A DNA stretch of 64,000 nt from Opisthorchis felineus. Taxonomy: Eukaryota; Platyhelminthes; Trematoda; Opisthorchiida; Opisthorchiidae. The DNA is taken from positions 950,289 to 1,014,288 of the forward strand of contig SJOL01001962.1 of the NCBI GenBank assembly GCA_004794785.1, read 5' to 3'. The notes below the pieces were generated by a model. It was not told the DNA's origin. It saw only the letters and a program-made list of their open reading frames with translations, and searched no databases. The position numbers and the translations under genes were made by a program. Positions 35,201-46,700 of the stretch are shown one piece after another (within the stretch, counting starts at the first letter, position 1; every line of letters starts with the position of its first letter).

Positions 35201-37050
35201 AAGTGGCAGATTTAAGTCACATTTTAACCTGTAGGCCATCTCCAATGCATGGTTATGCTCCACTTACTTCTTATTCTCGATTAAACAATTATTGTAGCTT
35301 GAACCAGTGTTTCGCGAAACACGTTTCCGAGCTTGAAAACTGAAGTCAGCTGAATTCGGTCTGATCAGCTAGACAAGGAAAAATCGCATCAGTTCACTTG
35401 TGAAATCTTGTGGTGTGTAGCTATCGTGTAACCCGCATGGTATATGTTGTTGGAATGCTGTTGAGTTGCAAAGCTTAGACCAAAGCAGCGACAGCACACT
35501 TGCCTCCAAGACAAGAATACATATCTTGGTAAGAATTTGGAGTAAAAACCGCTCAAACTTTGTTGGCGGCGGGAAGCGCCTCCGAACGAGTTAAGTTCAG
35601 AATTTTGGTCGGTGTTAATCTCGTTCACTGCATGCTCTTGGGGATGCAACCAATGGCCAGAAACCGCCAGCATACGGGTGTCCGAAACGAGAAATTATCA
35701 GTTTTCGCAGGCATAAGACCAAATGAATTGATGGTAAGGATATAGGTTCAGATTTTCGTCTTCCAGCTGGTCTCCTTCCGGTGACATAGTACACAGTTCA
35801 GGTATACAAATGCGCAGCGGACAGCATTCAAGCCGGCCATGACTTGGTCTTTTGCTTAGAGCTTCGGATACATGAACTTGTGAACAAGCCACTTCCATCA
35901 CAACAACTGGTCGTATATGAGAGATTGTGGTTGTTAAAATGATACTAGCTTTTGGGATAGATTCCTATTCCGACGCTGAAATTATACTGACAGAGTCCAC
36001 TGTGGATTTGCCTTAGAGTTCGGTGATCTGCAGTTTATCGATACGTTATAATATCCAGTATCAGCTCTGTGATACCTACTGACGCCTTCATGCAGTCAAC
36101 AACTAGGTTGACTAGAAAGGCGACAACACCCAGACCCTTTGGCGTCAACTACATAGCTTTTATCAGGTTACTATTTATGAGGCTGCGTACGCCAACCAGA
36201 GTTGCGCGAAGAAATCCATAGGTAACTGGCTGGGTTATTGCAGCTGGTGCTGCTGAATGGATACATCCACTACGCTGCTGAAAGCCTGACGTGCACGTAT
36301 GAACGCGGTTCCGCAGAATCCGCCAAAACCTCTTGGTTTTTTTCGGAATCTTGTCACACACCATGATGTGATGGCTATCTATCAGAAATAGGTTTACAGC
36401 TAAAATGGGAGTTGTATGCAAAAGTGAATCTTATCTTTTAAAATTCGACACGACGAAAAGTGTCACCGCAGCTGAACCTGATACCTGGAATGTGTTGTGG
36501 TTGACTAGGGTCAAGCGGACTCTATATAACCTGATTGCTTAGTATCTGTTGTTGCACTTATGGGCTTGGCAGAACTGAAGCCTCAACAAAGGGCAAACTA
36601 TGCGGTGCCTATCCATCTGATTTGACGATCATGAATCAACCGAAAGATTTTCTAACATTACCATTGTGGCAAGAGGCCATCTGGTTTTCCACGTACACTT
36701 ACGGAATTTAGCTCAACTCTCTTCTGGATTTTTCACTAAATGCTCCACTGTCGGATGCCGATTTTTAATGAAATAAGACCGTTACATCCTTGTACATTGC
36801 CGAGGTTTTTGCCTCAGGCACAAAACTACAAGATCCATTCAAGTAGTTGATGTCAGAGAGAGCAGTGACCCTGTCAGAACACCGGAGAAATCCTCCCATA
36901 GGTTTCAAGCAAACCACAACTTGCACGCCGACCATAAAGCCTGATGGAGAAGAAAAGCTGAGGAAATGGAAGAGAACGAGAAATCCAGAAAATTACTTCG
37001 GCTGACTAATGCCACCAGTTCACCAAGGTCGTCCTAACACACTTAGTCAG
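35201..37050. other. No gene recognised
   Basis: Frames at 35389-35673 (-) and 36149-36421 (-) have no domain. No repeat matched. Confidence 0.35.
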
Positions 37051-37056
37051 CAAAGA

Positions 37057-37575
37057 ATGTCCCAGAATTTTCCCACTGTACGATGTTCTTTGTATTCCCA
37101 GACTTTCGGGCGTGTGAGAGCATACAGGGAGCTCTCAAAAATCTTTAGTTCACGTGATGGTGACCGGCAAGGATACCACCCTCTCCGTTTGTATTCAATG
37201 CTACAATTGAAAATAAAATGAGACACGCTGAAAGGTCTTCAAAACCCTGGTGTTCAAATGGCTGCTGACGAAAGCCTGGTCGATCTGCGATTTGAAGATG
37301 GCATCACTGTCGGCTTCGAAGGAAAGGGTAGGACACACGTGTTTTTTGATTAGCTGAAAAAAGTCATTCCATCTTTTAGCATGCGAATCGCATCCAAAAA
37401 ATGTAAGACTGTGCAGCTAGACATGACACCATTAAAGGCAACATTTATTATCCAAGAAGAATCATTGGAATTTGTGGAGTGTTCTACGTATATCGGAAGT
37501 TTGGTGAGTTCCGACAATAGTGTTGTGGATGTAGTCAGTGCACGAATCTCCGAGGTTGGGGTCACATTCACTTGC
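37057..37575 (+). mobile_element. RTE-like LINE fragment, subfamily 2, reverse transcriptase palm
   Basis: Reads FGRVRAYRELSKIFSSRDGD, then RQGYHPLRLYSML (the GVRQGxPLSPxLF block), then GLQNPGVQMAADESLVDLRF, then EDGI where the family has YADDI, then VIPSFSMRIASKKCKTVQLD and LEFVECSTYIGSLVSSDNSV. Block order and wording match the copies at 13.4-15.2 kb and 62.9-64 kb, but this copy is on the plus strand. Both ends are missing, and stops (37219, 37354) and frame changes occur. Dead copy. Confidence 0.8.
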
Positions 37576-38920
37576 TTCTGCCTCGGAAAATCCCCTTAAA
37601 TCGACTGATCTATTTGTGGAAGTGCCCATGTCACCACCAGATTTTTTGAATTTATCAACTCTTCAAATTCCAGTACTCCCTAGAAGTTGACAAGTTCTGA
37701 CAGCAGCACTAAAAATTAATCGCACACTAAACACGAGTCCGTCGCACAACTCACTGCAATTCGTCATCTTTTCCGGTATCGTGGCGTTGCCTGGATGTTA
37801 CAACTGTCAAGCTACAGCAGTATTTAGGACAGCAAATAAAGTGAATAGGAGTGTCACCTGTATTTCACAGAAAAGACAGAACCATCTTGAGGAAAGCAGC
37901 ATGCATCGGAGATTGGTTAGCTTATACAGTTGTTCCATCCACACTGAAGTGTTGGAGTTGTGTATATTTTTCTCAGTGTTTCTCAGAACATGGAGACGAT
38001 GTACGAAATTCGTTAAAAGCCCATATCTTGACCTTGCATCCATATGAACTCAACATTTCTGGACAAGTGAATCACTTCTGGAGGAAACAGGGAAAGAACA
38101 TAATGTATTTCAACCAGTATGAAAATATTATGGAAATATCCTTAAGTGACACTCGGATTTTTGAAGCATTCTCGTTCAAAATTCCCTACCAAATCCCACG
38201 TTTTATTCAAAGTTTATTCCTCATGTACTGGAGTCCAAACACTTTAACAGCTTAGCTACTAAGGTTTCATAATCCCGCGACGAATCGGACACTTTGGTTT
38301 CCTTATTTAAGGAAGTCAATATACATGTTTAGGCCTGCGTTGTTAGTGTGACAGAATATTTGCGTCCGTTAATGGATAAATTCGCTCAGAGCCACAAATT
38401 CAGCGTTTGTCAGGTGCATTCCACAACAGGCACCGATTAAATTCTGCTGATAGGGGTGTTTTATCAGTAATTCGGAGATAAGCTATGCCCCATTGGGTCC
38501 GGTTTTCTCCAGTTCTCTCAAGGCCAGATGATACAGTTTGTCACCAAAAATACATTCGACATCCGAAGATATTGTTGGACACTCAGTCGACAAGGACACT
38601 TCGTCCGTTCGCTCACGCATCGCTTACTCATTTCGCTCTCATATCGTCCTTTGGCTGGAGGAGAGCACGTCCAAGCAAACCCACTTACTCAACCGAAATT
38701 CTATCACACTAGGATGTGCAAATTGTTCAACGACACAACATTCTGAGCCTGAAATTTGTCTAACTGCATAGGCAACCGGGGTGATCATTAGAGTCTGAGA
38801 AGGCTGGCTCAAGCTGAACTGTCTGACAAAGTTGCAGAAGGCTGTCAATGAATTATCCAAGAAAGATAAACAACCAGATGTCTACTGAAGTCACTTGTAT
38901 GTAGTTATAGGATTTGTAGA
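37576..38920 (+). other. Unexplained 134-codon open frame (37851-38255)
   Basis: The frame is open for 134 codons and includes KCWSCVYFSQCFSEHGDDVR and NISGQVNHFWRKQGKNIMYF. A pyrimidine-rich acceptor-like stretch (cacctgtatttcacag) lies at 37855-37870. There is no domain that I know. The rest of this block has short frames only. Confidence 0.25.
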
Positions 38921-38924
38921 ATGT

Positions 38925-39130
38925 GTATTCACATCACCCTCACTTGAGAAGTCTTCCTCTCGTCCTGGTGCGATTGTTCCGCATAGCACTCACAAAAGAA
39001 GGGTTAAAGTTTTTGATAAACCAATCGCGTAACTCAAGCGTGAACACGCCTCGTTGTTCAGACGTGATGACTTCGGTTCGCCTAGTGTGTGGTGGCGAGT
39101 ACGTGTAGCACCGTGTGTCATGTCAGATGT
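38925..39130 (-). repeat. tRNA-like SINE, family A, decayed copy
   Basis: CTTCCTCTCGTCCTGGTGCG with its flanks matches CCTCCTCCCGTCCTGGTGAA at 43271-43300 in the left arm of the palindrome. Further on, ACTCAAGCGTGAACACGCCT matches GCTCAAGTGTGAACACGTTC at about 43513. It is the same element in the same orientation as that arm. Confidence 0.5.
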
Positions 39131-40295
39131 CAAATGACCAAGGTTGGTTAGCTCCAATAAGCCTGGAATTCGCTCCTCTCTGAAAACCCACAGATGATGA
39201 TTATCAATGGGCGTGAAAAACTAGAGACCCAAGATATAAACGGGTGAAGTTCGTGGATAAAACTTGGAAAACTTCCAACTACCTTGAAATCAGTTAGTCT
39301 TCCATGCTATCCGTTGTTGCTGGTTGAGATTCAAATTGTGACAACGTTTACAGCTATTCTTATTCTAAGTTTTGGACCAATTAAACCTCTGAAGGCGGGG
39401 TATTTCATGGCAACTTGTACATTTGTGTTCCAGTGCGTCAGATTTCATCGGGTCATTTGGCCTCTGAATACAGTGGAAATCAAACTTACCAAAAGCTGAC
39501 CATTAATTTTTAAACATGATGAATTTTATCCCTGTGACTGTCTTCTACCACTGCTACCCGTTTCATTTGGCAGTTGCCATATTCTAGTGCGTACGGAAAC
39601 TGCCTTTGTATACCATTCAACTTCGACTTCAGACAGTGAAGAAACTTGAGGGCTATGTTATAGTAGCCTATTGGTTTACTTTTCTCCAGTGTAGTTGACA
39701 GGGATAATTGGGACGAAGACTGTTCGCAGGTCCAAACCAGGCACAATAGTTACCCGAGTAAACTGGACGCTGCAGTGGTAATCAGAGTGATTGACACTTA
39801 CCTGGGGGACTGGTCAAAAATACAGCATTCTCACTCTAGTTCAAAACCGTACCTGAATTGAATTGCAAGATATATTCATGTATGGAATATAAAACTGAGG
39901 TACACAAACTAGGGGACGCTTGTTAAAGAAACTGACAAGTTGTAAACAAGCGGTGTAGGAACCAGTGAATTATCAGAGTGCATGCGTTGGGGAGTAGGCA
40001 GAGAAATATGAATAACGACTTTTCAAGTAAGAATGAAAAGCCACTACTGTGCTCCACATGAGATTTAATTTCTCCGTTAAACTACTGATTAACAGTTTAA
40101 AAACAGTCACCTTGACAAGTATCCCTTAGAGCTTACGCTACCATCCACAAAACGCGATTCACACAATCTCATGGCTTCTGCAACAGAATGCCTTATATGG
40201 AAGTTCATCTACCCTTGAACATCTCGTTATAGTATATTAAGCGGCTGATTCTGGATTGTTTTAATTTTCTCATTTCATTTGTAGTTACACTCAGC
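39131..40295. other. No certain gene; possible minus-strand micro-exons
   Basis: On the minus strand a strong donor (CCCCCAG then GTAAGT, at about 39799) follows a 34-base stretch reading SENAVFLTSPP. The next acceptor (acctgcgaacag) would continue in phase as FVPIIPVNYTGEK. Both are short and of unknown identity. A 78-codon frame at 39510-39746 (-) overlaps the second piece in another frame. Confidence 0.2.
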
Positions 40296-40299
40296 ATTG

Positions 40300-40800
40300 A
40301 CACAAATAACAGAAAATGCTGTCAAGGTGGGCTTCCTTTCCAATTTCCAACGGTGGTTTGGCAGAACGCATGCAGACTAATATCTCCATTAGTTAAAAGT
40401 ACTAGGCATCGGTGATTGTCGACTCATCCTAATTTCCTTGAGGCACGTCACTGTCGAATTCTGCGTATGCGTCCTAGCGAAATATTAGCCGACAATCCTT
40501 GCAACTGAAAGCGACTGTCAACTCACCGGCAAGCCTCTTGATGACTGACTCGATGGCATTGAATACGCACATCCCTAACATGCTCATCTACATTCCTGTC
40601 CCAACGACCAAGGAGAAATGTTGTCAAGACATTCAAAACTACCAAATTCTTTTGTTAGTCATCCGTGGTCCAAGAGCCAAAAAGAAGTTTTTGTTTTTTT
40701 TCGGCCGAGATATCGGTTTGGTTTTTATCGTGAGCTTGGAGAAAGCCCTGGGAAGCTGTCTATCCATATCGTTTCAAACGAAATCGCAAACTGATTCCAG
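40300..40800 (-). repeat. Unclassified dispersed repeat, copy 2
   Basis: The reverse complement matches 3330-3795 block by block (see that entry). Here the frame reads NVDEHVRDVRIQCHRVSHQE where copy 1 has NADEHCKDALIQCQRGGRRE, and it is interrupted. In another frame FNAIESVIKRLAGELTVAFS is open next to VIKRLA then GTGAGT, so an annotation program could mistake it for an exon. Confidence 0.6.
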
Positions 40801-41371
40801 CAACCATAATTTTAATTCAGCCTGTGTTGAGCGTAGTGATAGGTAGTAAAAATACATAATTGATTATGCTGTGTGGATTTATATAAGACTTGACGCTCAA
40901 GAACAGTTCAGCACTAGTTTCGGTATCCTGATTTAATTCTGATTTAATTACACCCGAATTGAGCAACGGTGAAATTTTTACTGAATAATACGACATGCTC
41001 GGATGAAGAGCTGTTCAATCTTGATGGAATACTACTCATGAGTTTGCTGAAAACTTTTAGATGGCTCACAACCTGTTTCTCCCTGACGGGGACACATAAA
41101 GTAAGCATGCTGCGTACAATTCGGGTTCCAGTAGAACATAGAGTTGACAGAAACTCGGCGACTGAGTCTGCCTGATGAGCCTTAAGAAGGGCCAACTTTA
41201 TGAATGGTGTCTGATGTCGGGACAACCCTACTCAGGAACGATTCAATTATTCCTCATAATTATCACTTGCTTAAGAGCTTTATTGTACACGACTAGATCA
41301 CATAACAACTTCGGAGAAGACGGGAAAATATGGTGGCACAATAAGGTACACTGAAATAAGGATGGGAGAAT

Positions 41372-41406
41372 ATATATATATATAGTATATATATATATAT
41401 ATATAT
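41372..41406. repeat. TA dinucleotide microsatellite, one interruption
   Basis: Two TA runs separated by a single G. Confidence 0.9.
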
Positions 41407-41511
41407 AAGATTATGGTTACTGTACTGCAAACTGCGGATCTGTGAGATTCTGCTATTTAAGTACGTGTTTACCAGTCAGACGTTTGTGGAGGCCAGGCTG
41501 CCGTTGGTTTT

Positions 41512-41769
41512 ATGGTATGTCTGAACGAACTAAATGTCCTTAGTCATAACCGAAGTTGTTTTGCATCCGAATACGTTCTTGTGCGCTGGAGGTCTTATAA
41601 GGAGTTCAACACTCTAAACATGAATATGAAGCTGCTTCAGCTGCAAGAGCAATTGAGTCGCGAGATGTGTACTCTGACATCAGATTCGCCGAGTGAACCA
41701 AAGCCTCATGCCATATCATTCGTCTGTTGGTTGTTGAGTATGTCTAGATCTCGTATAGAGAAAAAGTAA
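41512..41769 (+). CDS. Possible PX-domain-like exon
   Basis: The frame reads SEYVLVRWRSYKEFNTLNMN and continues MKLLQLQEQLSREMC. The pattern Y-x-V-x-R-W/Y-x-S-Y-x-E-F-x-x-L recalls the core of phosphoinositide-binding PX domains (usually R-R-Y-S-x-F-x-x-L-H), found in sorting nexins. The second Arg and the Leu-His pair are replaced. A donor (TTGTTGA then GTATGT) lies at about 41740. The acceptor is unclear; ccttag at about 41541 is possible. Neighbouring PX segments were not found, so this may be coincidence. Confidence 0.22.
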   Translation: MVCLNELNVLSHNRSCFASEYVLVRWRSYKEFNTLNMNMKLLQLQEQLSREMCTLTSDSPSEPKPHAISFVCWLLSMSRSRIEKK

Positions 41770-43254
41770 AGAAAAGTTTGTTGTCGACTGAAATAGTTTT
41801 CTCAGATAAAAGTATTTGGCATTGAGATTTATTGGATAGATAGATGGAGGGCACGAATATACATTAAAAAGCCAACATCATACCAGCTTTCTCATTTACT
41901 CCGCGCCGCCGCAAACCTACTGGCAATCATATTGAATGGATATTTCAACAGCATATAGATGTAGTTGGTTTTGGGCAAGTAACTGATCGGGATTATATGA
42001 CGTAGAGGAGGCATGTTTTTGATGCATCTTGCTGGATCATGCGATCCTTGGATAAAAAGGTACAAGTACCTGTTTCCGTCGGTGTGCCATTACATTCAAG
42101 GGCAAGTCCCCATCTCTTGATTCGTCCGTCCGTGCAAACTTCCAATAGCGAATGATTTTATGAAAAGTACATGTGACTCCGATAGGTTCTGATATATTTT
42201 TTTATTGAACGATGGTTTCAAATCCGTAGTCAAGCCTTTGCTCGATGACAGGATTATTCGGAGGGTTATATTCCTTTTGATAGATGAGCACTACCTGAAA
42301 ATCTCATGCAATGTAAACATCGTGTTTGTTTTACCACCTCAGAACTGGTGAAGAGAAGTTACACTATACTCGACGAGTTTGCTTTCGCACTGGTTTCAAA
42401 TTTTTATTCGATGACTTCGAGTTTTTCTGCGTGACTTTTTTCAATATACTTATCCATTCTTCTGTTACCTGCGCTAAGTGTTGTGCTTTAGATAAGACTT
42501 CACTTTCATATGCATTAAGAGCACCACAAGACAGCTTCTTTGATTATCGTCTAGTTTGAAGTTAGGCCCAAATCAAGGTCAGAAAAAGACAAGGGTTCAA
42601 AATTTTCGTTTGCTAACCGATTAAGAAAAGTCATGATTTTTAATTACGGCTATTGTTTGCAAGACCGACAGATTACTAATTTATCTCCTGTATTCCAGGA
42701 ACAAGGTGATTTCTTGTATGGTGATTTAGTTTTGTTTTGCTGTTTCCTGAACTCTTCGCTTGGGACTCTGTGCCATAACAAACAGTGATTTACGGCGTAT
42801 TGTACGAAATGTTTGTTCCAAAATGCACACTTTTAATCTTTTTTGAGGACGGGCAGCTCCGTGAGGTAGTCATCACATTACTATCGAGAATACTGATTGT
42901 CTGACTAGCTAGTTATTAAGATTCTCCCCAATAGAAAACGACAGGTCGGGTTAAATACTGATGTAATTCCCATCCACGCAGTAATCAATAATGACGCGTC
43001 CGTGTTACGTCGTTTCCATTCGTTAGGTATCATGTTTGTCTTTGAGTCCTTTAGCACACTGGAACATGGTATGCGATTCACACACAAGCTGGCATTCTCA
43101 TTGGCTGGTTTACCCACAAGTCAGAAGCGTGTGTTCAAGGCGCACAAGCCAAATTAGGAACGATTTGGATGCACCAAGAATCAGGAAAGTGGCCACATGG
43201 TTTTTATGCGTACGATGCATCATGTAATGAAAAAAAAACACCCGCGCATGTTAC

Positions 43255-43765
43255 ATCCAGATCACTGTCGTTTGAAAAATCCTCCTCCCGTCCTGGTGAA
43301 ATTATTCTCATGAGTTCACACCGAAGGCAGAAGCACTGGAACCCAGTTTCTCTATTAATGGAGCTCACCATTAGGGCATATCCTTGTGCTTGCCACAGTT
43401 TGAACTCCGGACATCAGACATGCGAGGTGAATTTACTCCGCCAGTGTATGCAGGACGCACCTGAATTATTGCTGGGGCGTAATTCGAAGCGTCAGACAAA
43501 CCAGTCACACCGCTCAAGTGTGAACACGTTCGCCTGTTACGACATGATAATTCAGGTACATCCAACGTGTGGTAATGGCTTAGTGTTAACACGCTCTCCT
43601 CACATGTCTGATGTCCGGGGTTCAAATTGGTCCACGGACATAGAAATGCGCTGCTGATGAGCCCTACTAAGAGGAATATTCGGCTCCAGTGGTCCTTCTG
43701 TTGTGTGAAATTACGAGCAAAATCACGCCAGAACAGGAGAAAAACTGTTCAGACAAAAGTGTTGT
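43255..43765. repeat. Head-to-head pair of family A SINEs forming a long palindrome
   Basis: The left arm (about 43255-43465) is a diverged reverse complement of the right arm (about 43550-43765). Matched pairs include ATAATTCAGGT (43553) against ACCTGAATTAT (43459), and CATGTCTGATGTCCGGGGTT (43598) against its complement at 43401-43421. Further out, GGCTCCAGTGGTCCTTCTG pairs with the complement of CAGAAGCACTGGAACCC. The right arm shows an A-box-like TGGCTTAGTGTTAACACGCTC (43576) and a B-box-like GGGGTTCAAAT, as in pol III SINEs. A spacer of about 70 bases separates the arms. A transcript through both could fold into a long hairpin. Confidence 0.65.
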
Positions 43766-43769
43766 GGAT

Positions 43770-46700
43770 GTAAATCATGCAAATCTCGTAACAACCTACA
43801 GCTGTCTGTGCAATGTAAACTGGGCGTTACTGCTATCAAACAGTAGGCCATACACGGATACATGGACGCTCATGCACAGGAGAACAGGCAGATAAATGAA
43901 GAACACGACAGTATGATTCAGGTTTAGAATTTACCTACGGACAGCTGACGTTCTATCGAATAAAGGAGCCTCAAGGACGTATAACATGCGGCAAATGATA
44001 GTCAACATTGTTTAACAGGGCAAAATGTGGTGCCTGACTAGAAGAATATCAAACAAACACAACTAGCTTGGAAACCGGGCACAAATGTTGCATGTTCTCT
44101 GGATTTATCTGGCTTGTTCGACAGTTCGTCTCTTACCCATGAACTTTCAACTTCCACGGATTTTTCCGTCGATTCCGTGGTGCATGTTGAACGTGTGTCC
44201 CTGTCCGTGTAGCTGCGGAATCCGTTGAATATGTTTCTGCGCCACTCATCTAGACTATCAGCATCCTATCCTATCGCGATTTTTCTGGCTAGATCACAGC
44301 AAAAGAGTTTCACTCAAATTAAATTTCACCAGCTCTGTATATTTTTTGTGGAGTGAGATCCGAAATTAGGATAAAAAATGCTACAATACATTTCTTACTA
44401 GAGGTCTGTTTCGAAGGTTTCTACATTTCACAGGTTTAACTGAGATCCTAGAGAGCCATGTCACTTGTTTCAACTTTTCCGTTTAGAAACCGTTTACCTT
44501 ACGAATATTGGAGGCGTTCGATTCCTCGTGATGGGGATAATCAAAAACCGGCCCTTTGATTTGCTTTTTTGAAGCGTCTCCTCTTCGTGGAAGGGCAACT
44601 GTTGCGGAGACAGTAGAGACCAACCTACATACGAATGTGGCCATGGAGCCAAACGAAATTCCGGCACATTCGGTACACCTTAGATTACCTACTTACAGAT
44701 TATGAATAGTACCACGTGCAGTTTGATATGGTACACTGTCACGCCGTCTATCGTCCGACTGAGTCAAGTCCATATGCGAAAACTTCCACACATCACTTCG
44801 GTTTGGGCTTAATCCACCACCAACTGACGTTACGAACTCACGAGGAGTGGTCGAAAGAAATTTTTAACTCTTAACACACACTTGGTAGTGTAGAAATTAC
44901 AGAACTAGCTTATTAATGATACTCAAAACATTTGGCTGTGATCTCGTCTATATGGTCATTTTCGGACTTCCAGCCTTGCGTTCTGTACTCATCGTAATGC
45001 TCAGGTTTTCCGAAAGATTTGGATCGGTTTTCGCCCAAAAATGCCGAAGATATTATTAAGCTCAAAAACATAGTAATGCAGCCTTATCGCAAACATTATT
45101 TGCAGATAGGGAAGCCTATCTGTTCGCGATGTTTCCTGAGTGTTTAGATGACTGGGTCATGTCTGTTGCCTTCTTTTAATGCCTAAGTCAAATTTCAGTA
45201 TGCGAATAGGAAAACGAAAAGAAGACTAGCCATTATGGCTCACTAAGACTTATATGAGCTTATAGGAGCCCAGAGTTTCCATAAATGATTAACCGCAAAA
45301 GCCAGAAGTCGTTCTATGCTGTTACTGCTGTCCATAATTTCCCAGCGTTCGCATTAGCAATTTTTATCTAAATAGAGTACCGTACTTGACCTACACCCCT
45401 CTAAGTAATTTCACAGCCCCGTTTCTCGGGTTCTTAATGGATGTCGGAGACCACCATCTTATCTTATTTTTCTTGTCACGTGTCAGTCGAATCTTATCAA
45501 CAAACTAACGCGACTTTTTCTGTTTTCCTTGATTTTTGTTGCGAGTTTGGTCTACTGGCTGTCCGTTTTCTACACACTGGCACGCAATTTTGCATATTGT
45601 GTTGTCAAACTGATTGTGTTTTACCCAAGGGAGCGGCCTCGTCCCTAGTTGTGTACAACTAATTGATCTGTCCCGTTCAGTTGTCATTGTGATGGAAATT
45701 TACATATAGATTATGTTTATCCAGCATTTGCTAAACGTATAACATAGAGGTGTTGTGAGAAAAAATAATAGTTGGACACTGATCGGTTTAGGATAAACCA
45801 GCTGTCAGTGGATTCTCTCCCGTACCGATAAGAACTGGCAAGTTGTGTGCTGCCGGGTTGTCTGTTTCAGTCTATTTTTAACTCATGGTCAGTTGCCTAC
45901 TGAGTGATGCATGAGTAGTTTATGAAACTAACAAAAATGGTTGACTTCGCTGGTGGCTCCAAAGGTATGGGTTGCGGTTTCACGTCTGGCACGTCGTTAT
46001 CATCTACTAGGTAGTTGAAAAGTTTAAGACATACTTTTTGAAAGTAGATAATCTGATATTATGTGAACTACCAACTTATTTTTTTCGTAATTTCGCTTAC
46101 GGTCAATAAACTTGAGATGCGTTTGGAGAAACAACGTGGTCTGGTAACTAATTGAGGTTGTGTAATTTCACAAAGTGTCACCAACTGCTTACTACCATAT
46201 GATAAGAGGGTATGTGGATCATTATGCTATTATGAGGTGCTAAGTCCCTGTCGAACGACATACGCGTTTCCACACTCCCGTTTGTCTGTGCAGCATAAGG
46301 TGCACATTCTCTTTAGCAGTTCCTACAGACCTTTCTACTAGTTTTGTGGTATTATGGCAAAAAATCGCTGAATGAAACGCCACAAATAGAAGAACTCAAA
46401 TAATACTGCTATAATCTCTTTTCGACTTCGACTGCACCTTACTTTCGTTTTTTTTGTTGACAAAGGCTCCAGCGAATGGAGCCAACTCATTCAAATGACA
46501 GGAACTTCTTCAATATTACCACCATTAAGTCAATAAACTAATCCGTCAAACCAATCAGAAACCTTCTGAGAATGTTACACAGACTCGGTATTCACTGATT
46601 GACAGTTCCCATTCTTCCTATCGACACAGGTGACATAAAATTACCGCTTTCTTTCAGAGGTCAACGATTCACCAAACTGACGAATAACGGAAGACGTGTA

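Larger units (their letters stand above)
40801..43250. other. Mostly unique sequence, weak exon candidates
   Basis: Apart from the PX-like frame and the TA array listed separately, two acceptors precede open stretches. At 42343 (gttttaccacctcag) the frame reads TGEEKLHYTRRVCFRTGFKF. At about 42699 (ctcctgtattccag) it reads EQGDFLYGDLVLFCCFLNSS and ends at a stop. A minus frame 40944-41225 (93 codons) has no domain. None of these is firmly supported. Confidence 0.25.

Noticed and set aside
40560..40610. Minus-strand first exon MSMLGMCVFNAIESVIKRLA with donor GTGAGT
   Set aside because: Falls inside copy 2 of the dispersed repeat, and copy 1 does not keep the frame.
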